A stretch of DNA of 64,000 bases from IMCC45349 sp047219225 (GCF_047219225.1 NZ_CP178208.1:2914001-2978000); one strand, 5' to 3'; counted from the first letter of the stretch, positions 44,454-55,639 are shown. Numbers and translations are program-made. The notes: generated by a model not told the origin, from the letters alone.

Positions 44454-47400
44454 TTATTTGGTTCCTACGTAGATTGGTCCAGCAAATGGTTTCAATCCAC
44501 TATTTTTGAGTTTTACTATATAATAATATGTTCCTGTTGGTACTTTATTAGAACCACCAACTGAACTTTTATGAGCATATCCATTCCAATCGTTTTGGTA
44601 GTTTGTAGATTCATAAATTAAAGCTCCCCAACGATTGAATATTTGAACTTCAATTACAAATCCACAGTCTTCAATTCCAGTTACTTCAAAATATTCATTC
44701 CATTGATCACCATTTGCAGTTACTGCTTTTGATATTTCAACATCTTCCTCACCACATGGTAAAACAATACAATCATCATTTAAAGTAATAAATACTTCTG
44801 TGTCACTAGGACAAGCACTTTCTGTATCACTATAAGTGAATGAATATTCTCCTAATTCTAATTCGTAAGGGTTAAATAAGCTTCCATCTAAAGTTGCATT
44901 TCCAGTTGTTACTGTCCAAGTACCTCCTAAGCTGTAATCACCACTTAATAATTCAAATAAATCATATTCAAAATTATCACCAATACAAAGATTAGTAAAC
45001 GATCCAGTCACATCATCTTGAACTATTACCATAATTGTTTGTGTATAGATTTCAGTATTTCCACATTCGTCAGTTACAGTCCAATCTCTGAAAATCTCAT
45101 AATCACTATCAGTTCCATCAAAAGTGGATGTTTCTTCAAAGTCTACAGTCATACTAGAAGAACAAGCGTCTTCAAATTCTAAGTTTGGAACTTCTGGAAT
45201 ATCACCACACGTTACAGTAATTTCACTTTCAAAACCTTCGGTGGTTAAAGTAGGCGCAGTAGTATCTTGTACATTGATAGTTTGCGTATGAGTAGTAGAG
45301 TTACCACAGTCATCAGTAGCAGTCCATGTTCTCGTTAAAGTATATTCACCAGCACACGCACCATCAGTAGTTACTTCGTTGAAAGTAACAGTTGCATCAC
45401 CACAGTTATCAGTAGCAGTTAATGTATCTTCAGTAGGAACGTTATCACATTCTACTGTAGCATCTACAGGTAACGATTCGTTAAAGGTAGGTGCAGTAGT
45501 ATCTTGTACATTGATAGTTTGCGTATGAGTAGTAGAGTTACCACAGTCATCAGTAGCAGTCCATGTTCTCGTTAAAGTATATTCACTAGCACACGCACCA
45601 TCAGTAGTTACTTCGTTGAAAGTAACAGTTGCATCACCACAGTTATCAGTAGCAGTTAATGTATCTTCAGTAGGAACGTTATCACATTCTACTGTAGCAT
45701 CTACAGGTAACGATTCGTTAAAGGTAGGTGCAGTAGTATCTTGTACATTGATAGTTTGCGTATGAGTAGTAGAGTTACCACAGTCATCAGTAGCAGTCCA
45801 TGTTCTCGTTAAAGTATATTCACCAGCACACGCACCATCAGTAGTTACTTCGTTGAAAGTAACAGTTGCATCACCACAGTTATCAGTAGCAGTTAATGTA
45901 TCTTCAGTAGGAACGTTATCACATTCTACTGTAGCATCTACAGGTAACGATTCGTTAAAGGTAGGTGCAGTAGTATCTTGTACATTGATAGTTTGCGTAT
46001 GAGTAGTAGAGTTACCACAGTCATCAGTAGCAGTCCATGTTCTCGTTAAAGTATATTCACCAGCACACGCACCATCAGTAGTTACTTCGTTGAAAGTAAC
46101 AGTTGCATCACCACAGTTATCAGTAGCAGTTAATGTGTCTTCAGTAGGAACGTTATCACATTCTACTGTAGCATCTACAGGTAACGATTCGTTAAAGGTA
46201 GGTGCAGTAGTATCTTGTACATTGATAGTTTGCGTATGAGTAGTAGAGTTACCACAGTCATCAGTAGCAGTCCATGTTCTCGTTAAAGTATATTCACCAG
46301 CACACGCACCATCAGTAGTTACTTCGTTGAAAGTAACAGTTGCATCACCACAGTTATCAGTAGCAGTTAATGTATCTTCAGTAGGAACGTTATCACATTC
46401 TACTGTAGCATCTACAGGTAACGATTCGTTAAAGGTAGGCGCAGTAGTATCTTGTACATTGATAGTTTGCGTATGAGTAGTAGAGTTACCACAGTCATCA
46501 GTAGCAGTCCATGTTCTCGTTAAAGTATATTCACCAGCACACGCACCATCAGTAGTTACTTCGTTGAAAGTAACAGTTGCATCACCACAGTTATCAGTAG
46601 CAGTTAATGTATCTTCAGTAGGAACGTTATCACATTCTACTGTAGCATCTACAGGTAACGATTCGTTAAAGGTAGGTGCAGTAGTATCTTGTACATTGAT
46701 AGTTTGCGTATGAGTAGTAGAGTTACCACAGTCATCAGTAGCAGTCCATGTTCTCGTTAAAGTATATTCACCAGCACACGCACCATCAGTAGTTACTTCG
46801 TTGAAAGTAACAGTTGCATCACCACAGTTATCAGTAGCAGTTAATGTATCTTCAGTAGGAACGTTATCACATTCTACTGTAGCATCTACAGGTAACGATT
46901 CGTTAAAGGTAGGTGCAGTAGTATCTTGTACATTGATAGTTTGCGTATGAGTAGTAGAGTTACCACAGTCATCAGTAGCAGTCCATGTTCTCGTTAAAGT
47001 ATATTCACCAGCACACGCACCATCAGTAGTAGCATCTGTATAAGTTACTTGAACTTCTAAATCACAATTATCAGCTTCATCTGTCACATCTCCAGTAATG
47101 TTTAAATCTGTTACATCTTGATCACATTCAATTGAAATGTCATTAGGTACAGTAAATGTTGGAGCAGATTGATCACTACCAGAATATTGTATAGATTGAT
47201 CATTTAATTTGTTTCCACATTCATCAACAACATTAAACACGTATTCTAATGTCCAACCACAGTTGTTACCACTGAATAATGTATTAGTAAGATTAACCGT
47301 TATGTTTGAACCACAATTGTCTGAATAGTTTCCAGCAACTTTATTAGGATCAAACGGGAAGATTGTTTGTGCATCTCCAAAACAAACATCAGCGTTTAAT

Positions 47401-50400
47401 AGACCATCTGGAGCTGTTCCAGTAGGTGCGATATTATCAGAAACTGTTATAATTTGTATTTGATCATTGGCAACATTTCCACATTCATCAGATAAAGACC
47501 ATGTTCTAGTTATAATAAATGTTCCTGGACAAATTCCGTCTTGTATAGAATCGGAATAAGTAGCAGCTAAGTTATTAGAACAATCGTCAGATAGGTTCAT
47601 TACTTCACCTGTTATGCTTGTTGAAGCATCATATGCACAGTTTTCATCTAAGAATATTTCAACATCTGAAGGAGCTTCAAATATAGGGCTTATTGTATCT
47701 TGAATTGTGAATGTAGCAGTGGTAGAACTTTCATTTCCACATTCATCAGTAGCAGTAAAAGTTACAGTAGCACTTCCTGTAGTTCCACAAGTATCAATAA
47801 ACTTAATGTAATCATTTGTCCAAGTAATAGTTGAACATTCATCTGAAGCATTAGCTCCACCTAAAGTATTTAACCAATTATTGAACTCATCAATATTACC
47901 ATTTCCATCACATTCAACTGTTAAATCTACCGATACATTATCAATATTTGGAGCAGTAGTATCTTGAATTGTGAATGTAGCACTAGTTGATGTATTATTT
48001 CCGCAACCATCAGTAGCAGTAAATATAACAGTAATAGAACCAGTTTGACCACAATCGTCAGATATTACAGTAAAGTCATTAGACCATGTAATAGAAGAAC
48101 AATCGTCAGAAGCTATAGCTCCTCCGTTGTTGTTTAACCAATTGTTTAAGTCATTTATATTACCATTTCCATCACACTCAACTGTTAAATCTGTAGCTTG
48201 TGTATCAATGGTAGGATCAATAGTATCTTGAATAGAATAAGTTGCTGATGTTGAAGTTGTATTTCCACATTCATCTGTAGCAGTAAATGTTACTAAAACT
48301 GGACTAGAACAATCAGAAGTTGCACCGTTGTAATTATTTGTCCAAGTTACATCACCACAAGTATCAGAAGCAGAAGCACCTCCATTAGTGTCTAACCAAT
48401 TTTGAATAGCATCATTATTTCCATTACCATCACATTCAATTGTAATATTACTAGCGTTAACATCTACAGTTGGCGCCGTAGTATCTACCACAGTAATAGT
48501 TTGCGTAGCAGTACTTGTATTACCACAATCATCAGTAGCAGTCCAAGTACGTGTTATAGTTTGCGTATTTCCACAGTTCTCTACAGTAGCATCACTTTCC
48601 GATATAGTTACATCACCACAAGTATCCGAACCAGTAGCGATACCAGTACTAGCAGACGATGTATCATCACCACACTCTACAGTTACATCTGCAGGTGCAG
48701 AGATAGCAGGTGCAGTAGTATCTACCACAGTAATAGTTTGTGTTGCAGTACTTGTATTACCACAATCATCAGTAGCAGTCCAAGTACGTGTTATAGTTTG
48801 CGTATTTCCACAGTTCTCTACAGTAGCATCACTTTCCGATATAGTTACATCACCACAAGTATCTGAACCAGTAGCAACACCAGTACTAGCAGACGATGTA
48901 TCATCACCACACTCTACAGTTACATCTGCAGGTGTAGAGATAGCAGGTGCAGTAGTATCTACCACAGTAATAGTTTGCGTAGCAGTACTTGTATTACCAC
49001 AATCATCAGTAGCCGTCCAAGTACGTGTTATAGTTTGCGTATTTCCACAGTTCTCTACAGTAGCATCACTTTCCGATATAGTTACATCACCACAAGTATC
49101 TGAACCAGTAGCAACACCAGTACTAGCAGACGATGTATCATCACCACACTCTACAGTTACATCTGCAGGCGCAGAGATAGCAGGAGCTGTAGTATCCACC
49201 ACAGTAATAGTTTGTGTTGCAGTACTCGTATTACCACAATCATCAGTAGCCGTCCAAGTACGTGTTATAGTTTGCGTATTTCCACAGTTATCTACAGTAG
49301 CATCACTTTCCGATATAGTTACATCACCACAAGTATCCGAACCAGTAGCAGTTCCAGTACTAGCAGACGATGTATCATCACCACACTCTACAGTTACATC
49401 TGCAGGTGCAGAGATAGCAGGGGCAGTAGTATCTACCACAGTAATAGTTTGAGTAGCAGTACTCGTATTACCACAATCATCAGTAGCCGTCCAAGTACGT
49501 GTTATTGTTTGCGTATTTCCACAGTTATCTACAGTAGCATCACTTTCCGATATAGTTACATCACCACAAGTATCTGAACCAGTAGCAGTTCCAGTACTAG
49601 CAGAGGATGTATCATCACCACACTCCACAGTTACATCTGCAGGCGCAGAGATAGCAGGAGCTGTAGTATCCACCACAGTAATAGTTTGTGTTGCAGTACT
49701 CGTATTACCACAATCATCAGTAGCCGTCCAAGTACGTGTTATAGTTTGCGTATTTCCACAGTTATCTACAGTAGCATCACTTTCCGATATAGTTACATCA
49801 CCACAAGTATCCGAACCAGTAGCAGTTCCAGTACTAGCAGACGATGTATCATCACCACACTCTACAGTTACATCTGCAGGCGCAGAGATAGAAGGAGCCG
49901 TAGTATCTACCACAGTAATAGTTTGTGTTGCAGTACTTGTATTACCACAATCATCAGTAGCAGTCCAAGTACGTGTTATAGTTTGCGTATTTCCACAGTT
50001 ATCTACAGTAGCATCACTTTCCGATATAGTTACATCACCACAAGTATCTGAACCAGTAGCGATACCAGTACTAGCAGACGATGTATCATCACCACACTCT
50101 ACAGTTACATCTGCAGGTGCAGAGATAGCAGGGGCAGTAGTATCCACCACAGTAATAGTTTGTGTTGCAGTACTCGTATTACCACAATCATCAGTAGCAG
50201 TCCAAGTACGTGTTATTGTTTGCGTATTTCCACAGTTATCTACAGTAGCATCACTTTCCGATATAGTTACATCACCACAAGTATCTGAACCAGTAGCGAT
50301 ACCAGTACTAGCAGACGATGTATCATCACCACACTCTACAGTTACATCTGCAGGTGCAGAGATAGCAGGGGCAGTAGTATCCACCACAGTAATAGTTTGT

Positions 50401-53400
50401 GTTGCAGTACTCGTATTACCACAATCATCAGTAGCAGTCCAAGTACGTGTTATTGTTTGCGTATTTCCACAGTTATCTACAGTAGCATCACTTTCCGATA
50501 TAGTTACATCACCACAAGTATCTGAACCAGTAGCGATACCAGTACTAGCAGACGATGTATCATCACCACACTCTACAGTTACATCTGCAGGTGCAGAGAT
50601 AGCAGGGGCAGTAGTATCTACCACAGTAATAGTTTGAGTAGCAGTACTCGTATTACCACAATCATCAGTAGCCGTCCAAGTACGTGTTATTGTTTGCGTA
50701 TTTCCACAGTTATCTACAGTAGCATCACTTTCCGATATAGTTACATCACCACAAGTATCCGAACCAGTAGCAGTTCCAGTACTAGCAGACGATGTATCAT
50801 CACCACACTCTACAGTTACATCTGCAGGCGCAGAGATAGAAGGAGCCGTAGTATCTACCACAGTAATAGTTTGTGTTGCAGTACTTGTATTACCACAATC
50901 ATCAGTAGCAGTCCAAGTACGTGTTATAGTTTGCGTATTTCCACAGTTATCTACAGTAGCATCACTTTCCGATATAGTTACATCACCACAAGTATCTGAA
51001 CCAGTAGCGATACCAGTACTAGCAGACGATGTATCATCACCACACTCTACAGTTACATCTGCAGGTGCAGAGATAGCAGGGGCAGTAGTATCCACCACAG
51101 TAATAGTTTGTGTTGCAGTACTCGTATTACCACAATCATCAGTAGCAGTCCAAGTACGTGTTATTGTTTGCGTATTTCCACAGTTATCTACAGTAGCATC
51201 ACTTTCCGATATAGTTACATCACCACAAGTATCTGAACCAGTAGCGATACCAGTACTAGCAGACGATGTATCATCACCACACTCTACAGTTACATCTGCA
51301 GGTGCAGAGATAGCAGGGGCAGTAGTATCTACCACAGTAATAGTTTGAGTAGCAGTACTCGTATTACCACAATCATCAGTAGCCGTCCAAGTACGTGTTA
51401 TTGTTTGCGTATTTCCACAGTTATCTACAGTAGCATCACTTTCCGATATAGTTACATCACCACAAGTATCCGAACCAGTAGCAGTTCCAGTACTAGCAGA
51501 GGATGTGTCATCACCACACTCTACAGTTACATCTGCAGGTGCAGAGATAGAAGGAGCCGTAGTATCTACCACAGTAATAGTTTGCGTAGCAGTACTTGTA
51601 TTACCACAATCATCAGTAGCCGTCCAAGTACGTGTTATAGTTTGCGTATTTCCACAGTTATCTACAGTAGTATCACTTTCAGATATAGTTACATCACCAC
51701 AAGTATCCGAACCAGTAGCAGTTCCAGTACTAGCAGAGGATGTATCATCACCACACTCCACAGTTACATCTGCAGGCGCAGAGATAGTAGGTGCAGTAGT
51801 ATCCACTACAGTAATAGTTTGTGTTGCAGTACTTGTATTACCACAATCATCAGTAGCAGTCCAAGTACGTGTTATTGTTTGCGTATTTCCACAGTTATCT
51901 ACAGTAGCATCACTTTCCGATATAGTTACATCACCACAAGTATCTGAACCAGTAGCGATACCAGTACTAGCAGACGATGTATCATCACCACACTCTACAG
52001 TTACATCTGCAGGTGCAGAGATAGCAGGGGCAGTAGTATCTACCACAGTAATAGTTTGAGTAGCAGTACTCGTATTACCACAATCATCAGTAGCCGTCCA
52101 AGTACGTGTTATTGTTTGCGTATTTCCACAGTTATCTACAGTAGCATCACTTTCCGATATAGTTACATCACCACAAGTATCTGAACCAGTAGCAACACCA
52201 GTACTAGCAGACGATGTATCATCACCACACTCCACAGTTACATCTGCAGGCGCAGAGATAGCAGGAGCCGTAGTATCTACCACAGTAATAGTTTGCGTAG
52301 CAGTACTCGTATTACCACAATCATCAGTAGCCGTCCAAGTACGTGTTATAGTTTGTGTATTTCCACAGTTATCTACAGTAGCATCACTTTCCGATATAGT
52401 TACATCACCACAAGTATCCGAACCAGTAGCAGTTCCATTACTAGCAGAGGATGTATCATCACCACACTCCACAGTTACATCTGCAGGCGCAGAGATAGTA
52501 GGTGCAGTAGTATCCACTACAGTAATAGTTTGCGTAGCAGTACTCGTGTTACCACAAGTATCAGCAATTGTGTAAGTTCTAGTTATTACTAAAGGACAAT
52601 TTGAATTAGGTGTAATTACGTCTATATATGTTATACTACTAATTTCAGTATCATCAGAAGCTGTATATCCTGTAGTTATATAAGTATCTTGTATATCATT
52701 AGATTGAGTAAGACTAAAAGGATATCTTGCAGTTAAAGCAGTAATATCATTTTCATCACATCCTTCTATTGTTATAGGTGTTAATGCTGTTATAACAGGA
52801 TCCTCAGTATCAATAGTAGATATTGTAATTTGAATAGGAGATGGATCTTCACAACCATTACTATCTTTAGTATAGACAGTATAAACACCAGCACTTAATC
52901 CAGTAAAAGTTCCAGATGTATTATCAAAGTTAATATTATTTAAACTAAAACTGTATGGAGCTGAACCTCCACTAGCACTAACTGAAAAAGAACCATCATT
53001 ACCACCTAAACATGATACATCTATGTGATTACTAGTGATTTCCGTGGTATTAATACCTATTACAGTTACATCAAAATCACATGTTAAAACAACTGGATCA
53101 CCTGAAGTAGGTGTATAGGTAGCTGTATATGTTACTGTTGTGTTTCCAATATTAAAAAAGTCACCAGGATTATGAGTAGAAGTTACTACAAAATTAATTC
53201 CATCAGCGCAATCGGCATCAAGTAAAGTCGCATTATAATAAATTCTGTCAACTTCAATATGATTATTAGCTCCTAGATTTGTTCCATTGTCATCAAAAAT
53301 AAATTTTAATTTATATGCTCCATTTGGAACAGTATTAGGAATTGTTATTGTTTGCAGTCCATCACTTGCTATTCCTGTAACAGTTTGTGTATATATAATA

Positions 53401-55604
53401 TTAGTTCCATCTAAAACTTGTAATATCCAATCAAAAGTTCCGCTTGGAACAATCATATCCATGTTTACAGGTGTTCCATTAGTATTGTCAAAATATTGAA
53501 GTGGAGTAGTAAAATCGACATTAGCTCCATTAGATTGAAAGAGTCTTAAATTATTACTACCAATACGTTGAACTCTATTATATTCCCAACAATCATTTGA
53601 ATTTTCAGGTAAATCAAACTCTACATAAAAAGAATAGTCATCACCAGTGACAGCTGTACAACATTCATAAGTGAAACTTGGTGGAGTCCAAGAAACTGTA
53701 GTCCCTGTATCTGTATCTGCACAAGTATCTGTTAAAAGAGGAGGACAATCAAAAACATGAATATCACAAGTTGTAGAATTAGGTTCTGTTATCGTTATTG
53801 AAGTTTGAACAGTAGAAGCTCCACAAACATTAGAATCGGTAACAATTAAATTATAAGTACCAGCTGCTAAATTTGTGATATCTTCCGTATTAGCAGTAAA
53901 TGAATCTGGACCAGTCCAACTATAAGTATATGGAGCAACTCCATCACTTACTGTCACATTAATTTCACCAGTACTTTCACCATTACATAAAATATTATTT
54001 TGTGTATAGTTTATTACAGGGGTTGCTACAGGTTCTATAATATTAATAGTTAAAGGTTCTAAATTACCAATATTACATGCATCCAATCCAGCAGAACTTA
54101 AAGTGTTTTGTTGATTAGGGTTTTGTACTCCATTATAAGTAGCAGTAAATTGTAAATCAAATGATAAATCACAATTCTCTTCTAAAAAGTAACTTTCATC
54201 TTGAATTGTTAAGTCAAAGTTTAAATTAATACTTGGGTCTCCAACATCTACCATACCATCATCTATATAAAAAGTAAGTTCTCCAGTATTAGAGTTATAG
54301 GAATATGTAACTCCTGCTGGTAAAGCTGTAGGGTTATAAGTTACTTGTGGAGGCAGAGTAGTTGTAATTTCTAAGTTTACAGCATTATCATTTCCAGAGT
54401 TTAAAACACTAAAATCAAAACCAATTATATCTCCAGGATTAGCTGGGTTGTTTCCTGAGTCTAGAGTAATATGAATTGGATTTAAGTCTGGAGCCCATAC
54501 ATCTACTGAAAGACCAACTAAATAAAGACCATAAGTTTCTTGGTTTGAAGTAAGTCTAAGCGTAGCAGATGTTTGATTATTTCCAATAATAGAATTGTTA
54601 CTATTTGATAAAGGAAACACTGCAGCATCAAAACCTAATGTATTTGTACTTGCAGGGTTTCTGTTTACAAAATTTGCACCATCAACTGTAATCTTACTGT
54701 TAAAGAAGTTTGATGAACTTCTTTGAGTAGAAGATATGTTAACAAAGTTGTTAGACGTATTTCTAATTTGTAATCTGTCACCACTTAAATCTCTATCACC
54801 TTCTAAAGATCCAATAACAACATTAGCGCTTACATTACCAGTAGGTACAGTTTGAAACCCACTAAAATCAATATCGAAGTTATTTGTAGAACTAGTTACG
54901 TGAGCATAACCATCAAAAAGACTAATGTTTTTTGATGGAAGCTTAGGACTTTCATAAATAAATACAATTTGCCATCCTCCAGAAGTACCAGTAGTACCAC
55001 TTGGGTGAGATGTTAAACTACCTGTTTTAGCTTCTACATTTGCTACTTGATATTTTCCATAAGGGTCTGATAATCCAACAACAGAAGAAGTAATATCTTT
55101 AACACAAATGTATGGGTCATTACTAAAGTGAGTATCTCGACCTCTAAAAATTACATCATCAGCTGTAATTGTAGAATATGCAGCTTCACCTGGTAACATT
55201 AGTTTTACATCGTTATAATTCCAGTTAGGTTGATTATCCCCATTTTCACTAGGTTCTCTATCTGCAGCAGCCCAATATAGAAGTGCCTTTTTAATAGATA
55301 AACACACTAATTGTGGTTCTGGATTCGCAAAATTTGCACTACTAGAATTGAATGTAGAATTGTCATTATCAATATCTACATATACATTATTAGTAAAATC
55401 GTGATTACCGTCATTACCAGTGTAACTACCAGTAGCGGTTCTAGATAGCATATTGTTTGCAATAATTGTAACATCACCTTTTAGTGTTTCATTATAACGA
55501 GCAGTAAAAGGGTCAAGTACTTGAGCATTTACAAGCGAATATGACAAAAAGGCAATAAATAATATTACCTTACTTAGTTTGTTATGATTAATAGCAGTTT
55601 TCAT
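44454..55604 (-). CDS. Giant T9SS-secreted adhesin with HYR-like repeats (SprB-like)
   Basis: A 3716-residue surface protein. Signal peptide about 1-27 (ends VNAQ); an N-terminal region of about 350 residues without clear family; a DUF11-like domain (about 375-520); two SprB repeats (near 550-630 and 880-955). Array A is at residues 1035-2377 (17 x 79). Three related ECDGNGN units and further HYR-like units lie near 2378-2897. Array B is at 2898-3450 (7 x 79). A gliding-motility-associated type B sorting domain (about 3620-3716) ends in IYVGTK. Each array unit has four cysteines and matches HYR-like bacterial modules. By analogy with SprB it should form long filaments for adhesion or gliding; other gliding genes are not in the window. 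The next genes encode its likely secretion partner and an OmpA protein. Confidence 0.93.
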   Translation of the reverse strand: MKTAINHNKLSKVILFIAFLSYSLVNAQVLDPFTARYNETLKGDVTIIANNMLSRTATGSYTGNDGNHDFTNNVYVDIDNDNSTFNSSSANFANPEPQLVCLSIKKALLYWAAADREPSENGDNQPNWNYNDVKLMLPGEAAYSTITADDVIFRGRDTHFSNDPYICVKDITSSVVGLSDPYGKYQVANVEAKTGSLTSHPSGTTGTSGGWQIVFIYESPKLPSKNISLFDGYAHVTSSTNNFDIDFSGFQTVPTGNVSANVVIGSLEGDRDLSGDRLQIRNTSNNFVNISSTQRSSSNFFNSKITVDGANFVNRNPASTNTLGFDAAVFPLSNSNNSIIGNNQTSATLRLTSNQETYGLYLVGLSVDVWAPDLNPIHITLDSGNNPANPGDIIGFDFSVLNSGNDNAVNLEITTTLPPQVTYNPTALPAGVTYSYNSNTGELTFYIDDGMVDVGDPSINLNFDLTIQDESYFLEENCDLSFDLQFTATYNGVQNPNQQNTLSSAGLDACNIGNLEPLTINIIEPVATPVINYTQNNILCNGESTGEINVTVSDGVAPYTYSWTGPDSFTANTEDITNLAAGTYNLIVTDSNVCGASTVQTSITITEPNSTTCDIHVFDCPPLLTDTCADTDTGTTVSWTPPSFTYECCTAVTGDDYSFYVEFDLPENSNDCWEYNRVQRIGSNNLRLFQSNGANVDFTTPLQYFDNTNGTPVNMDMIVPSGTFDWILQVLDGTNIIYTQTVTGIASDGLQTITIPNTVPNGAYKLKFIFDDNGTNLGANNHIEVDRIYYNATLLDADCADGINFVVTSTHNPGDFFNIGNTTVTYTATYTPTSGDPVVLTCDFDVTVIGINTTEITSNHIDVSCLGGNDGSFSVSASGGSAPYSFSLNNINFDNTSGTFTGLSAGVYTVYTKDSNGCEDPSPIQITISTIDTEDPVITALTPITIEGCDENDITALTARYPFSLTQSNDIQDTYITTGYTASDDTEISSITYIDVITPNSNCPLVITRTYTIADTCGNTSTATQTITVVDTTAPTISAPADVTVECGDDTSSASNGTATGSDTCGDVTISESDATVDNCGNTQTITRTWTATDDCGNTSTATQTITVVDTTAPAISAPADVTVECGDDTSSASTGVATGSDTCGDVTISESDATVDNCGNTQTITRTWTATDDCGNTSTATQTITVVDTTAPAISAPADVTVECGDDTSSASTGIATGSDTCGDVTISESDATVDNCGNTQTITRTWTATDDCGNTSTATQTITVVDTTAPTISAPADVTVECGDDTSSASTGTATGSDTCGDVTISESDTTVDNCGNTQTITRTWTATDDCGNTSTATQTITVVDTTAPSISAPADVTVECGDDTSSASTGTATGSDTCGDVTISESDATVDNCGNTQTITRTWTATDDCGNTSTATQTITVVDTTAPAISAPADVTVECGDDTSSASTGIATGSDTCGDVTISESDATVDNCGNTQTITRTWTATDDCGNTSTATQTITVVDTTAPAISAPADVTVECGDDTSSASTGIATGSDTCGDVTISESDATVDNCGNTQTITRTWTATDDCGNTSTATQTITVVDTTAPSISAPADVTVECGDDTSSASTGTATGSDTCGDVTISESDATVDNCGNTQTITRTWTATDDCGNTSTATQTITVVDTTAPAISAPADVTVECGDDTSSASTGIATGSDTCGDVTISESDATVDNCGNTQTITRTWTATDDCGNTSTATQTITVVDTTAPAISAPADVTVECGDDTSSASTGIATGSDTCGDVTISESDATVDNCGNTQTITRTWTATDDCGNTSTATQTITVVDTTAPAISAPADVTVECGDDTSSASTGIATGSDTCGDVTISESDATVDNCGNTQTITRTWTATDDCGNTSTATQTITVVDTTAPSISAPADVTVECGDDTSSASTGTATGSDTCGDVTISESDATVDNCGNTQTITRTWTATDDCGNTSTATQTITVVDTTAPAISAPADVTVECGDDTSSASTGTATGSDTCGDVTISESDATVDNCGNTQTITRTWTATDDCGNTSTATQTITVVDTTAPAISAPADVTVECGDDTSSASTGTATGSDTCGDVTISESDATVDNCGNTQTITRTWTATDDCGNTSTATQTITVVDTTAPAISAPADVTVECGDDTSSASTGVATGSDTCGDVTISESDATVENCGNTQTITRTWTATDDCGNTSTATQTITVVDTTAPAISTPADVTVECGDDTSSASTGVATGSDTCGDVTISESDATVENCGNTQTITRTWTATDDCGNTSTATQTITVVDTTAPAISAPADVTVECGDDTSSASTGIATGSDTCGDVTISESDATVENCGNTQTITRTWTATDDCGNTSTATQTITVVDTTAPTVDVNASNITIECDGNGNNDAIQNWLDTNGGASASDTCGDVTWTNNYNGATSDCSSPVLVTFTATDECGNTTSTSATYSIQDTIDPTIDTQATDLTVECDGNGNINDLNNWLNNNGGAIASDDCSSITWSNDFTVISDDCGQTGSITVIFTATDGCGNNTSTSATFTIQDTTAPNIDNVSVDLTVECDGNGNIDEFNNWLNTLGGANASDECSTITWTNDYIKFIDTCGTTGSATVTFTATDECGNESSTTATFTIQDTISPIFEAPSDVEIFLDENCAYDASTSITGEVMNLSDDCSNNLAATYSDSIQDGICPGTFIITRTWSLSDECGNVANDQIQIITVSDNIAPTGTAPDGLLNADVCFGDAQTIFPFDPNKVAGNYSDNCGSNITVNLTNTLFSGNNCGWTLEYVFNVVDECGNKLNDQSIQYSGSDQSAPTFTVPNDISIECDQDVTDLNITGDVTDEADNCDLEVQVTYTDATTDGACAGEYTLTRTWTATDDCGNSTTHTQTINVQDTTAPTFNESLPVDATVECDNVPTEDTLTATDNCGDATVTFNEVTTDGACAGEYTLTRTWTATDDCGNSTTHTQTINVQDTTAPTFNESLPVDATVECDNVPTEDTLTATDNCGDATVTFNEVTTDGACAGEYTLTRTWTATDDCGNSTTHTQTINVQDTTAPTFNESLPVDATVECDNVPTEDTLTATDNCGDATVTFNEVTTDGACAGEYTLTRTWTATDDCGNSTTHTQTINVQDTTAPTFNESLPVDATVECDNVPTEDTLTATDNCGDATVTFNEVTTDGACAGEYTLTRTWTATDDCGNSTTHTQTINVQDTTAPTFNESLPVDATVECDNVPTEDTLTATDNCGDATVTFNEVTTDGACAGEYTLTRTWTATDDCGNSTTHTQTINVQDTTAPTFNESLPVDATVECDNVPTEDTLTATDNCGDATVTFNEVTTDGACASEYTLTRTWTATDDCGNSTTHTQTINVQDTTAPTFNESLPVDATVECDNVPTEDTLTATDNCGDATVTFNEVTTDGACAGEYTLTRTWTATDDCGNSTTHTQTINVQDTTAPTLTTEGFESEITVTCGDIPEVPNLEFEDACSSSMTVDFEETSTFDGTDSDYEIFRDWTVTDECGNTEIYTQTIMVIVQDDVTGSFTNLCIGDNFEYDLFELLSGDYSLGGTWTVTTGNATLDGSLFNPYELELGEYSFTYSDTESACPSDTEVFITLNDDCIVLPCGEEDVEISKAVTANGDQWNEYFEVTGIEDCGFVIEVQIFNRWGALIYESTNYQNDWNGYAHKSSVGGSNKVPTGTYYYIVKLKNSGLKPFAGPIYVGTK
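45255..46913 (-). repeat. Repeat array B in the giant adhesin: 7 x 237 bp
   Basis: Seven tandem 237-bp units with almost no differences; the few seen are a T/C at the unit joint, an A/G in one ECDNV segment near 46137, and one Gly-to-Ser change near 45587. The unit encodes 79 residues opening PTFNESLPVDATVECDN with cysteines at unit positions 15, 30, 46 and 62. An eighth partial copy, sharing only the C-terminal half, continues to about 47030. Confidence 0.96.
48474..52502 (-). repeat. Repeat array A in the giant adhesin: 17 x 237 bp
   Basis: Seventeen tandem 237-bp units, exactly in register, encode 79-residue modules opening P(A/T/S)ISAPADVTVECGDD with cysteines at unit positions 13, 31, 46 and 62. 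Units differ at about a dozen scattered bases, mostly silent. Some units look identical, for example those starting at 50137, 50374 and 51085. An eighteenth, partial unit precedes the array. Confidence 0.96.
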
Positions 55605-55639
55605 AAGTCCTAATTTTGTTTTGGATTAATTGGGTCTTA

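Noticed and set aside
45255..52502. Tandem repeats considered as a CRISPR array
   Set aside because: Units are 237 bp, directly abutting, without spacers, and stay in the adhesin reading frame.
48402..52592. Several rightward open frames of 99-200 codons inside the adhesin repeats
   Set aside because: They are antisense shadows that recur with the 237-bp period; their low-complexity Ser/Thr/Ile products follow from the repeat codons of the adhesin.
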